Below, one piece after another: positions 34,590-47,597 of a stretch of 57,442 nucleotides of DNA. Under the pieces are notes generated by a model. That model searched no databases and had not been told where the DNA came from. It worked only from the letters and a program-made list of their open reading frames with translations. A program made the position numbers and the translations under genes. Position 1 is the first letter of the stretch. The number at the start of each line of letters is the position of its first letter. The stretch comes from Verrucomicrobiota bacterium. GTDB lineage: Bacteria > Verrucomicrobiota > Verrucomicrobiia > Opitutales > Opitutaceae. The stretch is from NCBI GenBank assembly GCA_018239675.1, contig JAFEGX010000042.1, positions 1 to 57,442 of the forward strand. The letters are read 5' to 3'.

Positions 34590-35639
34590 ATGGCTGCGCC
34601 GCACGCTCAGACGCCGGCGGCCCTGGGATTCCGGATGCCGGCCGAGTGGGAGACCCAGGCCGCGGTCTGGCTCTCCTGGCCGCACAACCGCCGGACCTGG
34701 CCGGGACACTTCCGCCCGATTCCGGGCAAGTTCGCCGAGATCGTGGCCGCCATCAGCCGGTTTGAGGAGGTGCGCATCAACCTGGCCCGGCCGTTGCAGG
34801 CGCGGGCCCGGGCGCTGGTCAACCGCGCGAAAGCCGACCTCTCCCGCGTTCGCTTCTACCCGCACCCGACCAACGACGCGTGGTGCCGCGACCACGGCCC
34901 GATCTTCGTCAAGCACCGGAAGACCGGCGAGGTGGCGGTGACCGACTGGCAGCACAACGCCTGGGGCGGCAAGTATCCGCCCTTCGACCTCGACAACACC
35001 ATCCCGCCCAAAATCGCCCGGGCGCTGGGGCTCCGGCGCTTCCAGATCGACCGCGTGCTGGAGGGCGGGTCCATCGACGTGAACGGCGCCGGCTCGCTGC
35101 TCACGACCGAGTCATGCCTGCTGAATCCGAACCGGAATCCCGCGCTGTCCCGCGCTGAAATAGAGCAGATGCTCCGCGACCAGCTCGGGGTGGAGCAGAT
35201 CCTGTGGCTTGGCGATGGCATCGCGGGCGACGACACCGACGGGCACGTCGACGACCTGACGCGGTTTTTCAGCGGCGACGGAATCGTCACGGTAGTCGAA
35301 CGCAATCGTCGCGACGTGAACTACGCCGCGCTGCGCGAGAACCGCGAGCGCCTGTCCGGCCTTCGCACCCCCGGGGGCAAGCGGTTCCGGATCGTCGAGC
35401 TCCCGATGCCGGCCCCGGTGTACTGCGAGGGCCAGCGGCTCCCGGCCAGCTATGCGAATTTCCTCGTGATCAACGGCGCGGTCCTGATGCCCGCGTTCCG
35501 GCAGCCGCGGCGCGATGCGGAGGCGGCCGAGACCCTCGGGGCGTGTTTCCCTGGCCGGCAGATTGTCCCCATCGACTGCGTCGAGCTTGTATGGGGCCTC
35601 GGCACGCTCCACTGTATCTCCCAGCAACAACCTGCGTGA
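34590..35639 (+). CDS. aguA: Agmatine deiminase
   Basis: This 349-residue pentein-fold enzyme converts agmatine to N-carbamoylputrescine. Conserved blocks are MPAEWETQAAVWLSWPHNRR, NDAWCRDHGPIFV with WRDHGP-like catalytic residues, EGGSIDVNGAGSLLTTESCL, DDTDGHVDDLTRFF, and the C-terminal nucleophile Cys in GLGTLHCISQQQ. With aguB it completes the agmatine-to-putrescine route. Arginine decarboxylase is not in the window. Confidence 0.94.
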   Translation: MAAPHAQTPAALGFRMPAEWETQAAVWLSWPHNRRTWPGHFRPIPGKFAEIVAAISRFEEVRINLARPLQARARALVNRAKADLSRVRFYPHPTNDAWCRDHGPIFVKHRKTGEVAVTDWQHNAWGGKYPPFDLDNTIPPKIARALGLRRFQIDRVLEGGSIDVNGAGSLLTTESCLLNPNRNPALSRAEIEQMLRDQLGVEQILWLGDGIAGDDTDGHVDDLTRFFSGDGIVTVVERNRRDVNYAALRENRERLSGLRTPGGKRFRIVELPMPAPVYCEGQRLPASYANFLVINGAVLMPAFRQPRRDAEAAETLGACFPGRQIVPIDCVELVWGLGTLHCISQQQPA

Positions 35640-35641
35640 CC

Positions 35642-36112
35642 ATGAAGCGCCTGATCCTCCTCCTTGGTGCCGTCCTGCTCCTCACGGGCTGTGACTCGCT
35701 CGAGTCACTGCCGACGCCGTCTGAGCGTTATGGAAAGGTTGAGCCCAAGGTCCGCACGTTTGAGTCGGATTACCGGACGACCTATTTTGCGGCGCAGCTG
35801 GCCCTGAAGCGCATGGACTGGGTGCTGACGAAGTCGGCGCTGGCGCAGGGTATCGTCAACGGCCGCAGTGCTGTGCACAGCGAGAACGCGTTCAGCGGGC
35901 AGAACCGCCAGTATACGATCGAGGTTCGCCTGAATGAGGTGGACGACCGCCATACCGAGGTCTCGGTTTTGCTGCACGAGCAGATCGAGGGTGATTTCCA
36001 GGCCGGTGCGACCGACCGGACGCTGCGGGAGCACGGTCTTTACGATTCCTTCTACGCCTCGCTCGATCAGGTGCTGCGCGAAGGCGTGCCGGTGCCGGAT
36101 CCGGAGAAGTGA
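35642..36112 (+). CDS. Putative lipoprotein of unknown function
   Basis: This 156-residue precursor has a lipoprotein signal peptide (MKRLILLLGAVLLLTGCDS) with the lipobox LLTGC, so it is probably membrane-anchored after processing by Lgt, whose gene is also in this window. The mature part has an alpha/beta pattern (FAAQLALKRMDWVLTKSALA, then YTIEVRLNEVDDRHTEVSVL), reminiscent of the DUF3568-type lipoproteins, but I am not sure of the family. Its ATG is two bases after the aguA stop. Confidence 0.7.
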   Translation: MKRLILLLGAVLLLTGCDSLESLPTPSERYGKVEPKVRTFESDYRTTYFAAQLALKRMDWVLTKSALAQGIVNGRSAVHSENAFSGQNRQYTIEVRLNEVDDRHTEVSVLLHEQIEGDFQAGATDRTLREHGLYDSFYASLDQVLREGVPVPDPEK

Positions 36113-36477
36113 TCGCGGTATTTTGGATCGGAAGCTCAGTCAGTTTGGCTGCGCTGAAACCTGAAGGTTGAGAGTCGAATTTTGAGGGTTTCCGCTTCAG
36201 GCCGAGCAAGTCACAACAGGCTTGTGCAAAGGTAGTTGTGCGGGTGCCTCGGCTGGTTCCCGCCGAGCTTCCAAAATAGGGCTTGCTCCGGTGGGAGGGG
36301 GTGGGCGACTCTGACCCTTCGCGGCATTGGTTATCGGTCAAGCTGGCGTCGCCGCGATGCTCCCGCCGGCTTATTCCGTCAGTTCAACAGTCAACCCACG
36401 GCACCGCCTTACGGCGGGGCCATCTCCGGTGGACGGGTGTTTTGGGAGCAGGACGCCTGCACGCCGGTTTTCCGCAC
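36113..36477. promoter_or_regulatory. 365-base rpsA upstream region with a small heptamer hairpin
   Basis: No gene is seen. CCTGAAG (36160-36166) and CTTCAGG (36195-36201) can pair around four 7-base units (GTTGAGA, GTCGAAT, TTTGAGG, GTTTCCG at 36167-36194). The last 200 bases before rpsA are GC-rich, with local stems such as CCGCC-TTA-GGCGG, and may be a leader for S1 autoregulation, as known for rpsA in other bacteria. That reading is inference. Confidence 0.4.
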
Positions 36478-38148
<1,671 letters not shown>

Positions 38149-38176
38149 GCGTCCCCGAGTTCCCTCGCTCACTTCA

Positions 38177-38206
38177 AGCCGCCCGGAGCTTCTCCGGGCG
38201 GCTTTT
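38177..38206 (+). terminator. Intrinsic terminator of rpsA
   Basis: A 12-bp stem (AGCCGCCCGGAG at 38177-38188 with CTCCGGGCGGCT at 38192-38203) with a 3-base loop is followed by a T run, 28 bases after the stop. Confidence 0.92.
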
Positions 38207-38494
38207 CATTTCCGGCCAAACGCCGGGCTTTCTTGACCGGACGGGACTTCGTTGACCTCGCCGGCGCACTGTACCGATCGCGGCGTTTCGCCGTCCCGTG
38301 ATTGCCACGGTGCCGTAAATCCCCGCAACCCGGGAAGCCGCTGTGTCCATGTTCCTTTGCGTCGATACCCGACTGCTGGATCCCGTCGCGGGCTAGGAGG
38401 GTGGGATGAGGAAAATACCGCGCGGCGCGGGCCATCCGAGATCCGAGCGGTCGCTTCATCGGACACAAGGCGCGCCAGCCACGGCTGACAAAAA
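38207..38494. other. Intergenic space between the rpsA and rpoD terminators
   Basis: About 290 bases between convergent genes. No gene, tRNA or repeat array was recognised. Confidence 0.5.
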
Positions 38495-38520
38495 GGGCCG
38501 GCGGTCTGAACCGCCGGCCC
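38490..38520 (-). terminator. Intrinsic terminator of rpoD (minus strand)
   Basis: GGGCCGGCGGT (38495-38505) and ACCGCCGGCCC (38510-38520) form an 11-bp stem with a 4-base loop. Read on the minus strand it is followed by five T residues (A run at 38490-38494). Confidence 0.92.
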
Positions 38521-38542
38521 GAAAACGGACTCTGACGAACGC

Positions 38543-39607
<1,065 letters not shown>

Positions 39608-39796
39608 GATTACTTCCTTGGTAAACTAAAGAGACTTGGGAATCGGGTTTGTTCCCAAGACTTAGCTAATGTCGTTCCAAGGATGAGACGTTTACGTACG
39701 GGGCTAGGATGCCAAAAACCGAAAAAAGGGCGGTGTTTTTGTCGCAGCCCGGCCTGATCAAGCGCCATGCTGGCGCACTTTTGAATAAACAGCCAG

Positions 39797-41284
39797 CTAG
39801 AATTGCTCGGCCATGGCGACCGCCTTGAAGAGGGCGGAGGCCTTGCTGATGGTCTCCTGATACTCACTGGCCGGGACCGAATCTGCGACAACGCCGGCGC
39901 CCGCTTGGATATGGATGAGGCCGTCCTTGATCATGGCGGTTCGCAACGTGATGCAGGTGTCCATGTTGCCGTCGTAGCCAAAATAGCCCAGCGCACCGGC
40001 GTAAAATCCACGCTGGGTCGGTTCGTACTGGGCGATGATCTGCATGGCCCGTATCTTGGGGGCGCCGCTGACGGTGCCGGCCGGAAACGTAGCCCGCATC
40101 AGGTCGTACGCATTCTTGTCCGGGGCGATCGTGCCCTCCACCTGCGACACGATATGCATCACGTGGGAGTAACGCTCGACCACCATGAACTCGGGCACGT
40201 GGATCGAGCCGTAGCGACAGACCCGGCCGATGTCGTTGCGGGCCAGGTCGACCAGCATGAGGTGCTCGGCGCGCTCCTTTTCGTCGGCCAGGAGTTCTTT
40301 CTCGAGCGCCTGGTCCTCCTCGACCGTGACGCCGCGCTGGCGGGTGCCGGCGATCGGGCGGATCTCGACCCGGCCGTCCGTCAGCCGGACGTGAACCTCC
40401 GGCGACGCGCCCACGATCGAGAAATCCCCGGCCTCCAGGATGAACATGTAGGGCGACGGATTCACCGATCGCAGGGCACGGTAGAGGTCGAGCGCCGTGC
40501 GCTTGAATTCCCGCGTGAAACGCTGCGAGGGCACGAACTGGATGATGTCTCCGGCCCGGATGTACTCCTTGCCGTCCTCGACCGCCTTCTCGAAGTCGGG
40601 CCGCGTGAAATTCCCGGGCGGCACCACGATCCGGCCCGGCTCCACGAGCGGGGCCGGGGCGATCTCCCGCGGCTGCCGCAGAATGCCGAAAAGCTCGGTG
40701 AGCTCCTTTACCGCCGAGTCGTAGGCGGCGCCGGCGTCGGAGGGCTGCCGGACGTGGGCGTTGACGCAGAGGCGCAGGGTCTGCTTCGCCCGGTCGAAGA
40801 TCAGGAGCGAGTCCGACAGCATGAAATAGAGCAGGGGGACCTTGAGATCGTCGGCCGGCGCGGCCGGGACCGTCTTTTCGATTCGGGTGACGTATTCGTA
40901 GCCGACGAAGCCGACGGCGCCGCCGGTGAACCGAGGCAGGCCAGGGATCGGGACCGGCCGATATCCCTTCATCTCGGCCTCGATCAAGGAAAGGGGGTCC
41001 GCGGGTGTGGGCACCCGCTGCGTCGGCTGACCGGGCTGGCGGATCTCGGTCGTTTCCGGCCCGCAGACGAACACTTTGCGGGGCCGGCAACCGATGAAAC
41101 TGTAGCGGGACAGCCGTTCGCCGCCCTCGACCGACTCGAGGAGATAGGATGGCCCCGCCTCCTTGAGCTTGGCATAGGCCGACACCGGCGTCTCGAAGTC
41201 CGCCATCAGGTCCGTGCAGACCGGGATGACATTGCCCTGCTGGGCCAGACGGACGAAGGCGTCGCGGGTCGGGTGGATGTTCAT
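39797..41284 (-). CDS. trpE: Anthranilate synthase component I
   Basis: This 495-residue chorismate-using enzyme makes anthranilate, with TrpG supplying ammonia. The N-terminal LLESVEGGERLSRYSFIG contains the LLES tryptophan-binding motif for feedback inhibition. The C-terminal catalytic part shows IRPIAGTRQRG, DEKERAEHLMLVDLARNDIG, TFPAGTVSGAPKIRAMQII and GCALGYFGYDGNMDTCITLR-like blocks. TrpG is not adjacent in the window. No trp-type leader peptide was found upstream. Confidence 0.94.
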   Translation of the reverse strand: MNIHPTRDAFVRLAQQGNVIPVCTDLMADFETPVSAYAKLKEAGPSYLLESVEGGERLSRYSFIGCRPRKVFVCGPETTEIRQPGQPTQRVPTPADPLSLIEAEMKGYRPVPIPGLPRFTGGAVGFVGYEYVTRIEKTVPAAPADDLKVPLLYFMLSDSLLIFDRAKQTLRLCVNAHVRQPSDAGAAYDSAVKELTELFGILRQPREIAPAPLVEPGRIVVPPGNFTRPDFEKAVEDGKEYIRAGDIIQFVPSQRFTREFKRTALDLYRALRSVNPSPYMFILEAGDFSIVGASPEVHVRLTDGRVEIRPIAGTRQRGVTVEEDQALEKELLADEKERAEHLMLVDLARNDIGRVCRYGSIHVPEFMVVERYSHVMHIVSQVEGTIAPDKNAYDLMRATFPAGTVSGAPKIRAMQIIAQYEPTQRGFYAGALGYFGYDGNMDTCITLRTAMIKDGLIHIQAGAGVVADSVPASEYQETISKASALFKAVAMAEQF

Positions 41285-41356
41285 CGGCGGAAGTGGCTTA
41301 TGCGAGGCCCCGAGCAGCGCGGCAAGGCGAATGCGGGTTGAAATCGCCTCCCGTCC

Positions 41357-42112
41357 TCAGTCGCTGAAGCCGGGCAGCTGCCACTGGACGTTCGAGGTGA
41401 TGCGATCGAGCGTGCGGTCGGACAGCTTCAAGAGGCTGACGCTCTTCACCGGATAACGCTGCTTCAGCGTCAGGGCCACGAGGGCCGGATCCAGCGGCGC
41501 GCCCACCTTGACCTCCTTGAGCCGGAAGGTCTCCCGCTGCTTGAGGGGATCGATGCACCACCACTGCCGGCCCTGCCGGTAAGCCAGCAGGCTGTGATTG
41601 ACCCGGAGCGTTGGGGCGGTGGCGGCATCGGGCGTGTCGTACGACATCAGGATCAGCCCCGCCTCGTCGACGCTGCCATGGTCGTGGAGCACCCACAGCA
41701 GGGAGTGGAGCGAGCCGATGACGCAGGCGTTGACGAGGTAGAGCTGGTCCTGCCGGAAATTCTCGGAGACGGGATTGGAGTGGACCGTGACGGCCGCCAC
41801 CGTCGGATCGAGTTCACGCAGCCGTGCCGACAGGGTCACCGGGTCGGGCCAGAGGCGGCTGGCCGGGCCCAGCACCTGGGTGCCGGTCTCGGGACTGTAG
41901 ATCCAGAACACTCCCTCCAGGGAGAATGCCAGGGCATAAAGCGTCTCCCGATCGCCTTTCGCGGGATCAAAGGCGACGCGCACCACGCAGGTCGGGGCGA
42001 CATCGGCCATGATCTGCCGGGCCACGAGAATGTCGCGCAGCTTGCCGGACGCGGGCGGCACCGCCAGCAGCACCGCCAGGCCACCGAGCAGCAGCGGGCG
42101 GGATCGGCGCAT
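41357..42112 (-). CDS. Secreted protein, possibly papain/transglutaminase-like
   Basis: This 251-residue protein has a signal peptide (MRRSRPLLLGGLAVLLAVPP). I do not recognise a named family. A Cys in LVNACVIGSLHSLLWVL, a His in LRVNHSLLAYRQG and an Asp in WWCIDPLKQRE occur in the order and spacing of a papain-fold Cys-His-Asp triad, so a cysteine peptidase or transglutaminase-like fold is plausible; this is inference. The ATG at 42112 directly follows glmS with a 17-base gap, so it is probably co-transcribed with it. Confidence 0.6.
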   Translation of the reverse strand: MRRSRPLLLGGLAVLLAVPPASGKLRDILVARQIMADVAPTCVVRVAFDPAKGDRETLYALAFSLEGVFWIYSPETGTQVLGPASRLWPDPVTLSARLRELDPTVAAVTVHSNPVSENFRQDQLYLVNACVIGSLHSLLWVLHDHGSVDEAGLILMSYDTPDAATAPTLRVNHSLLAYRQGRQWWCIDPLKQRETFRLKEVKVGAPLDPALVALTLKQRYPVKSVSLLKLSDRTLDRITSNVQWQLPGFSD

Positions 42113-42129
42113 GGGAGGCGCGCTCCGGT

Positions 42130-43983
<1,854 letters not shown>

Positions 43984-44024
43984 GGGAAATTCCTTCGGTT
44001 CTTTTGTCTGGCGAAAACTGATCA

Positions 44025-44071
44025 GGGGGAAAACATGGGGCAAGGCAGAAGGTTATCCTCAGTATTCCCCC
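44025..44071 (+). promoter_or_regulatory. Hairpin over the glgC translation start region
   Basis: GGGGGAA (44025-44031) is exactly complementary to TTCCCCC (44065-44071), which ends two bases before the glgC ATG. A leader forming this stem would cover the initiation region. It may be coincidental. Confidence 0.3.
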
Positions 44072-44073
44072 AC

Positions 44074-45366
44074 ATGATTACTACCCAAAAACGCGTGCTG
44101 GCCGTGATCATGGGCGGCGGTCGCGGCACCCGACTGCATCCCCTCACGACCGAACGCTGCAAGCCGGCCGTGCCGCTCGCGGGCAAGTACCGCCTGGTCG
44201 ACATCCCGATCAGCAACTGCCTCAACTCCGACATCAACCGGATTTTCCTCCTGACGCAGTTCCAGACCGCGTCACTCCACCGCCACGTCCAGGGAACCTA
44301 CCACTTTGATCCGTTTGGCGGCGGCTTTGTCGACATCCTCTCGGCCGAGCAGACGGAAAAGGGGTCCGACTGGTACCAGGGCACCGCCGATGCGGTGCGG
44401 CGGAATCTCATTCACTTCCGGGCCTTCCCGCATGACCTGATCCTGATCCTCTCGGGCGACCAGCTGTACCGGATGGATTACCGGAAGATCGTGGACCAGC
44501 ACCTCGCGACCGGCGCCGACGTGACGATCGCCTCGATTCCGTTCCCGGTTTCGAAGGTGGCCGGGCTCGGACTCATGCAGGTCAACGACGACCTCTCGAT
44601 CGGGCGGTTCGTGGAGAAGCCCAAGGATCCCGCGGTCATCGGGAGCCTGACGCTGAGCCCGCTGCTCGAGTCGCGCCTCGCGACGCCGTCCGCCGAGAAG
44701 CACTGCCTCGCGTCGATGGGCATCTATGTGTTCAACCGCGCCACGCTGGCGGAGGCGCTTGACAACACGATGACCGACTTCGGCAAGGAGATCATCCCGG
44801 GTCTGCTCGGCCGGAAAAAGCTCTTCGCCCACATCTTCGAGGGCTACTGGGAGGACATCGGCACGGTCCGGGCGTTCTTCGATGCGAACCTCGCGCTCGC
44901 GCAGCCGCTGCCGCCGTTCAACTTCTTCGACCCGTCGGCGCCCATCTACACGCAGGACCGCTACCTGCCGGCGTCCAAGCTCAACAAGTGCGCGATCGAC
45001 CACGTCGTGATTGGGGACGGCTCGATCCTCACCGACTCATTCCTCAAGCACAGCGTGCTCGGCATTCGCTCGTACGTCGGCGAAGGCTCCTCGCTGGAGG
45101 ACACCGTGCTGATGGGCGCGGACTACTACGAGACCGACGACCAGCTGGCGGCCAATATCGCGAAAGGCCGCCCACATCTCGGCGTCGGCCGCCATTGCCG
45201 CGTGAAGGGCGCCATCATCGACAAGAACGCCCGCATCGGCGACGGCTGCGTGCTGGTGGCCGACGGCAAGGCTGACGGCACCTACGCCAATGGCGCCGTG
45301 ATCATCCGGGACGGCGTGCTGGTCGTGCCGAAGGGCGCGACGCTGCCGCCCGGCACGGTGGTGTAG
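44074..45366 (+). CDS. glgC: Glucose-1-phosphate adenylyltransferase
   Basis: This 430-residue ADP-glucose pyrophosphorylase is the committing step of glycogen synthesis. The N-terminal nucleotide loop is VIMGGGRGTRLHPLTTERCK. The catalytic metal region is in LILSGDQLYRMDYR. FVEKPKDP, GIYVFNR and GYWEDIGTVRAFFDANL are family blocks. The C-terminal left-handed beta-helix includes DNVIIGDGS-like repeats and RVKGAIIDKNARIGDG. It resembles the plant/cyanobacterial subgroup, with SLHRHVQGTYHF near residue 70. It is divergent from glmS, so both fates of hexose phosphate are controlled from one short region. Confidence 0.95.
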   Translation: MITTQKRVLAVIMGGGRGTRLHPLTTERCKPAVPLAGKYRLVDIPISNCLNSDINRIFLLTQFQTASLHRHVQGTYHFDPFGGGFVDILSAEQTEKGSDWYQGTADAVRRNLIHFRAFPHDLILILSGDQLYRMDYRKIVDQHLATGADVTIASIPFPVSKVAGLGLMQVNDDLSIGRFVEKPKDPAVIGSLTLSPLLESRLATPSAEKHCLASMGIYVFNRATLAEALDNTMTDFGKEIIPGLLGRKKLFAHIFEGYWEDIGTVRAFFDANLALAQPLPPFNFFDPSAPIYTQDRYLPASKLNKCAIDHVVIGDGSILTDSFLKHSVLGIRSYVGEGSSLEDTVLMGADYYETDDQLAANIAKGRPHLGVGRHCRVKGAIIDKNARIGDGCVLVADGKADGTYANGAVIIRDGVLVVPKGATLPPGTVV

Positions 45367-45416
45367 GGCAAGGCCAGGCAGCTAGGGCGCTTTGGGCTCG
45401 GTTAGAGCTGCGGCGA

Positions 45417-45535
45417 CACCGAGATCACGGAGGAGGATGCGCCGAGGCGGCCGAACCTCATTCCCGATTGGGTCAGGGCACAAGATCCACCTTGCTCGCT
45501 GCGGTGCTCTCCGCATCGCCTCTGGGATCTCCGTG
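45417..45535. repeat. Nonamer inverted-repeat element, CACGGAGAT type
   Basis: Between convergent glgC and lgt, the left arm reads in 9-base units (CACCGAGAT, CACGGAGGA, GGATGCGCC at 45417-45443). The right arm (45509-45535) read on the minus strand is CACGGAGAT, CCCAGAGGC, GATGCGGAG. The outermost units pair at 8 of 9 positions, the inner ones less well. A small hairpin CCTGAG/CTCAGG (45543-45563) follows toward lgt. Confidence 0.6.
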
Positions 45536-45575
45536 GCGTCAACCTGAGCCGAAATCACTCAGGCTTCCTCGCGGG

Positions 45576-46400
45576 TCACGGTTTTTGCGTGTCCGGCAGC
45601 GGCGGGGCTTTCCATGCGATCAGGATGAGGCCGGCGACCACGAGGAAGATCGAGTAGAACGTGCCGCGGCTGAGACCCAGGATGAGGTTGACGCCGATAT
45701 CCGGCTCGCGGAAAACCTCGCCGATGGCTCGGAGCACCGCATAGGCGATCAGGAACCATCCGCTCAACCGGCCCGGATGCCGGCGCACGATGTCTGTCTT
45801 CCAGAACAGGAGCTGCATGAGTCCGAGCAGGACGAGGCCCTCGAGTGCCGCCTCGTACAACTGCGAGGGATGCCGGGGCATGAGCGGGTAGGGGCTGGCG
45901 GGGAAGATCACGGCCCACGGCACTTGGCTGGGTTTGCCCCAGAGCTCGCCATTGATGAAATTCGCCAGGCGGCCGAAAAACAGGCCGGCGGGCGCCACGG
46001 AGACGATGAGGTCGCCGAGATGGCGGAACGGGATTTTCTCCGAGCGGCTGAACCAGATCAGCGCGATGGCCACGCCGATCATCCCGCCATGACTCGCCAT
46101 CCCGCCCTCCCAGAGGCGAAAGAAGCTCAGCGGATCGTGGAGCAGCTGGTCCGGATGGTAGAGCACGAACGAGCCGATCCGCCCGCCGAGGAGGACGCCG
46201 AAGATGATCGCGACCATGAGGTCGGCGACCTTGCCGGCGGGCAGCCGCGAGCGCTCGGTGCGCGCGTAGCGCACGAGCAGCCAGGCGGCCGTGACGAAGC
46301 CCAGCAGGTAGGCGAGGCCGTAGTAGCGGATGCCGAAGGCGCCCCAGTGCGGGCCGAGAAACGGGCTGAGGTTGTGGACCCAGAAGGCGAGCGGGATCAT
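45576..46400 (-). CDS. lgt: Prolipoprotein diacylglyceryl transferase
   Basis: This 274-residue polytopic membrane enzyme transfers diacylglycerol from phosphatidylglycerol to the lipobox cysteine of prolipoproteins. The Lgt signature GRLANFINGELWGK is intact. GGMASHGGMIG, containing the catalytically important His-Gly region, and RHPSQLYEAALEGLVL are conserved. Several hydrophobic helices span the length. It starts 16 bases after the CorC-type gene and is probably co-transcribed. Lipoprotein substrates in this window include the proteins at 35642 and 49244. Confidence 0.95.
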   Translation of the reverse strand: MIPLAFWVHNLSPFLGPHWGAFGIRYYGLAYLLGFVTAAWLLVRYARTERSRLPAGKVADLMVAIIFGVLLGGRIGSFVLYHPDQLLHDPLSFFRLWEGGMASHGGMIGVAIALIWFSRSEKIPFRHLGDLIVSVAPAGLFFGRLANFINGELWGKPSQVPWAVIFPASPYPLMPRHPSQLYEAALEGLVLLGLMQLLFWKTDIVRRHPGRLSGWFLIAYAVLRAIGEVFREPDIGVNLILGLSRGTFYSIFLVVAGLILIAWKAPPLPDTQKP

Positions 46401-46416
46401 GCGGCGGGCGGAACAG

Positions 46417-47490
46417 TTAGGACTTGGCGGTGAAGGGCGCGGCGCTGGCCTCGCTGGGCCGGCGGTACCGGGTCGTCTTCTGCTGCTTCGCGCGGGCCAG
46501 CTCCCGCATGTCCACCGCCACGTCGTCCTTCTCGAAGATCTCGCGGCCGAGCAGCAGCTCCATCGCGTCCTCCATGGTCACCACCCCCGCGGTCGAGCCG
46601 AACTCGTCGACCACCACCAGCAGCTGCTGGTGCGTCTTGAGGAACACCTGGAGCGCGTTGGCCACCGTCACGGTCTGGGGAATGAAATGGATCTCCTGCA
46701 TCACCGACTCGACCGTCGCCCCGTCCTGGTCGTTCGCCTTGGCCTTCAGCAGGTCGCGCCGGCGGGCCAGGCCCACGATGTCGTCGAGGTTGCGCCCGTA
46801 GACCGGCATCCGGCCGAAGGGCAGGTTCGGGAACTCGCGGAATACGTCGCCGACCGTGGCGGCCTTGCTGAGCGCCGTGACCACGGTCCGCGGGGTCATG
46901 ATCTCGCTGACGCGGACGTCGTCCAGTGCGAGCGCGTTGGTGATGATGCTCGATTCGCTCTTGGTGAGCGTGCCCTCCTCGGCCCCGCGCTCGGCGAGGA
47001 GCAGGATCTCCTCCTCGGAGGCCTGCGGGACATGGCGCTGGGGAACGAAAGGCCGGACGATCAGCCGGCAAACGTAGGCGACCGGGCGAAGCACCCGCCG
47101 GATCCACCAGAGCGGATATACGACATGCGGCAGGAGCGACCGCCGATAGGCGACGCCGAGGCTCTTCGGCAGCACCTCCGCGAACACCAGGACACCGATG
47201 GTGAGCGAGGCGGTCAGGATCCCGAGGCCAAGGTCGCCGAAATGGTGGGCCGCGATGCCGCCGATGATCATCGAGCCCAGCGTATTGGCGATGGTGTTGA
47301 GGGTCAGGATGGCCGAGATCGTGTCGTCCATCCTTCCCTTGATCAGCTCCAGCAATTCGCCGCGCCGCGGATGCCGCCGGCGAAGGCCCTGGATGTCGGC
47401 CGAGGTCGTGCTCAGCACAATCGCCTCCAGCAGGGAGCACAGGAAGGACAGGCTGAGGGTGAGCGCGGTCGCGATGACAAGCCAGGACAT
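46417..47490 (-). CDS. CNNM/CorC-family membrane protein with CBS domains
   Basis: This 357-residue protein has an N-terminal DUF21/CNNM transmembrane domain (WLVIATALTLSLSFLCSLLE; LEAIVLSTTSADIQGL; TLNTIANTLGSMIIGGIAAH). Two CBS domains follow (VSEIMTPRTVVTAL; LLVVVDEFGSTAGVVTMEDA). The usual CorC_HlyC C-terminal domain appears to be missing or very short, since the protein ends about 50 residues after the second CBS. The family is linked to magnesium or cobalt export, though roles vary. It forms a two-gene unit with lgt. Confidence 0.88.
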   Translation of the reverse strand: MSWLVIATALTLSLSFLCSLLEAIVLSTTSADIQGLRRRHPRRGELLELIKGRMDDTISAILTLNTIANTLGSMIIGGIAAHHFGDLGLGILTASLTIGVLVFAEVLPKSLGVAYRRSLLPHVVYPLWWIRRVLRPVAYVCRLIVRPFVPQRHVPQASEEEILLLAERGAEEGTLTKSESSIITNALALDDVRVSEIMTPRTVVTALSKAATVGDVFREFPNLPFGRMPVYGRNLDDIVGLARRRDLLKAKANDQDGATVESVMQEIHFIPQTVTVANALQVFLKTHQQLLVVVDEFGSTAGVVTMEDAMELLLGREIFEKDDVAVDMRELARAKQQKTTRYRRPSEASAAPFTAKS

Positions 47491-47597
47491 GACTCCAGTT
47501 TATGCAGGCCGCGCGCGTTGCGAATACAAACTTTGATCCCCGGCGCTGGGCCAAAACAGCCTTGCGGCCATCCGGGCGGGCGAACGTAGACTGTCCC

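Noticed and set aside
36113..36477. A short coding gene before rpsA
   Set aside because: Open frames in this region are in-frame extensions or shadows of rpsA without protein-like sequence or ribosome binding sites.
43984..44073. glmS ribozyme upstream of glmS
   Set aside because: Only 90 bases separate glmS from the divergent glgC, too short, and no matching core was seen.
47491..47597. Glycine riboswitch before gcvT
   Set aside because: The 107-base space lacks the tandem aptamer features and is too short for the usual form.
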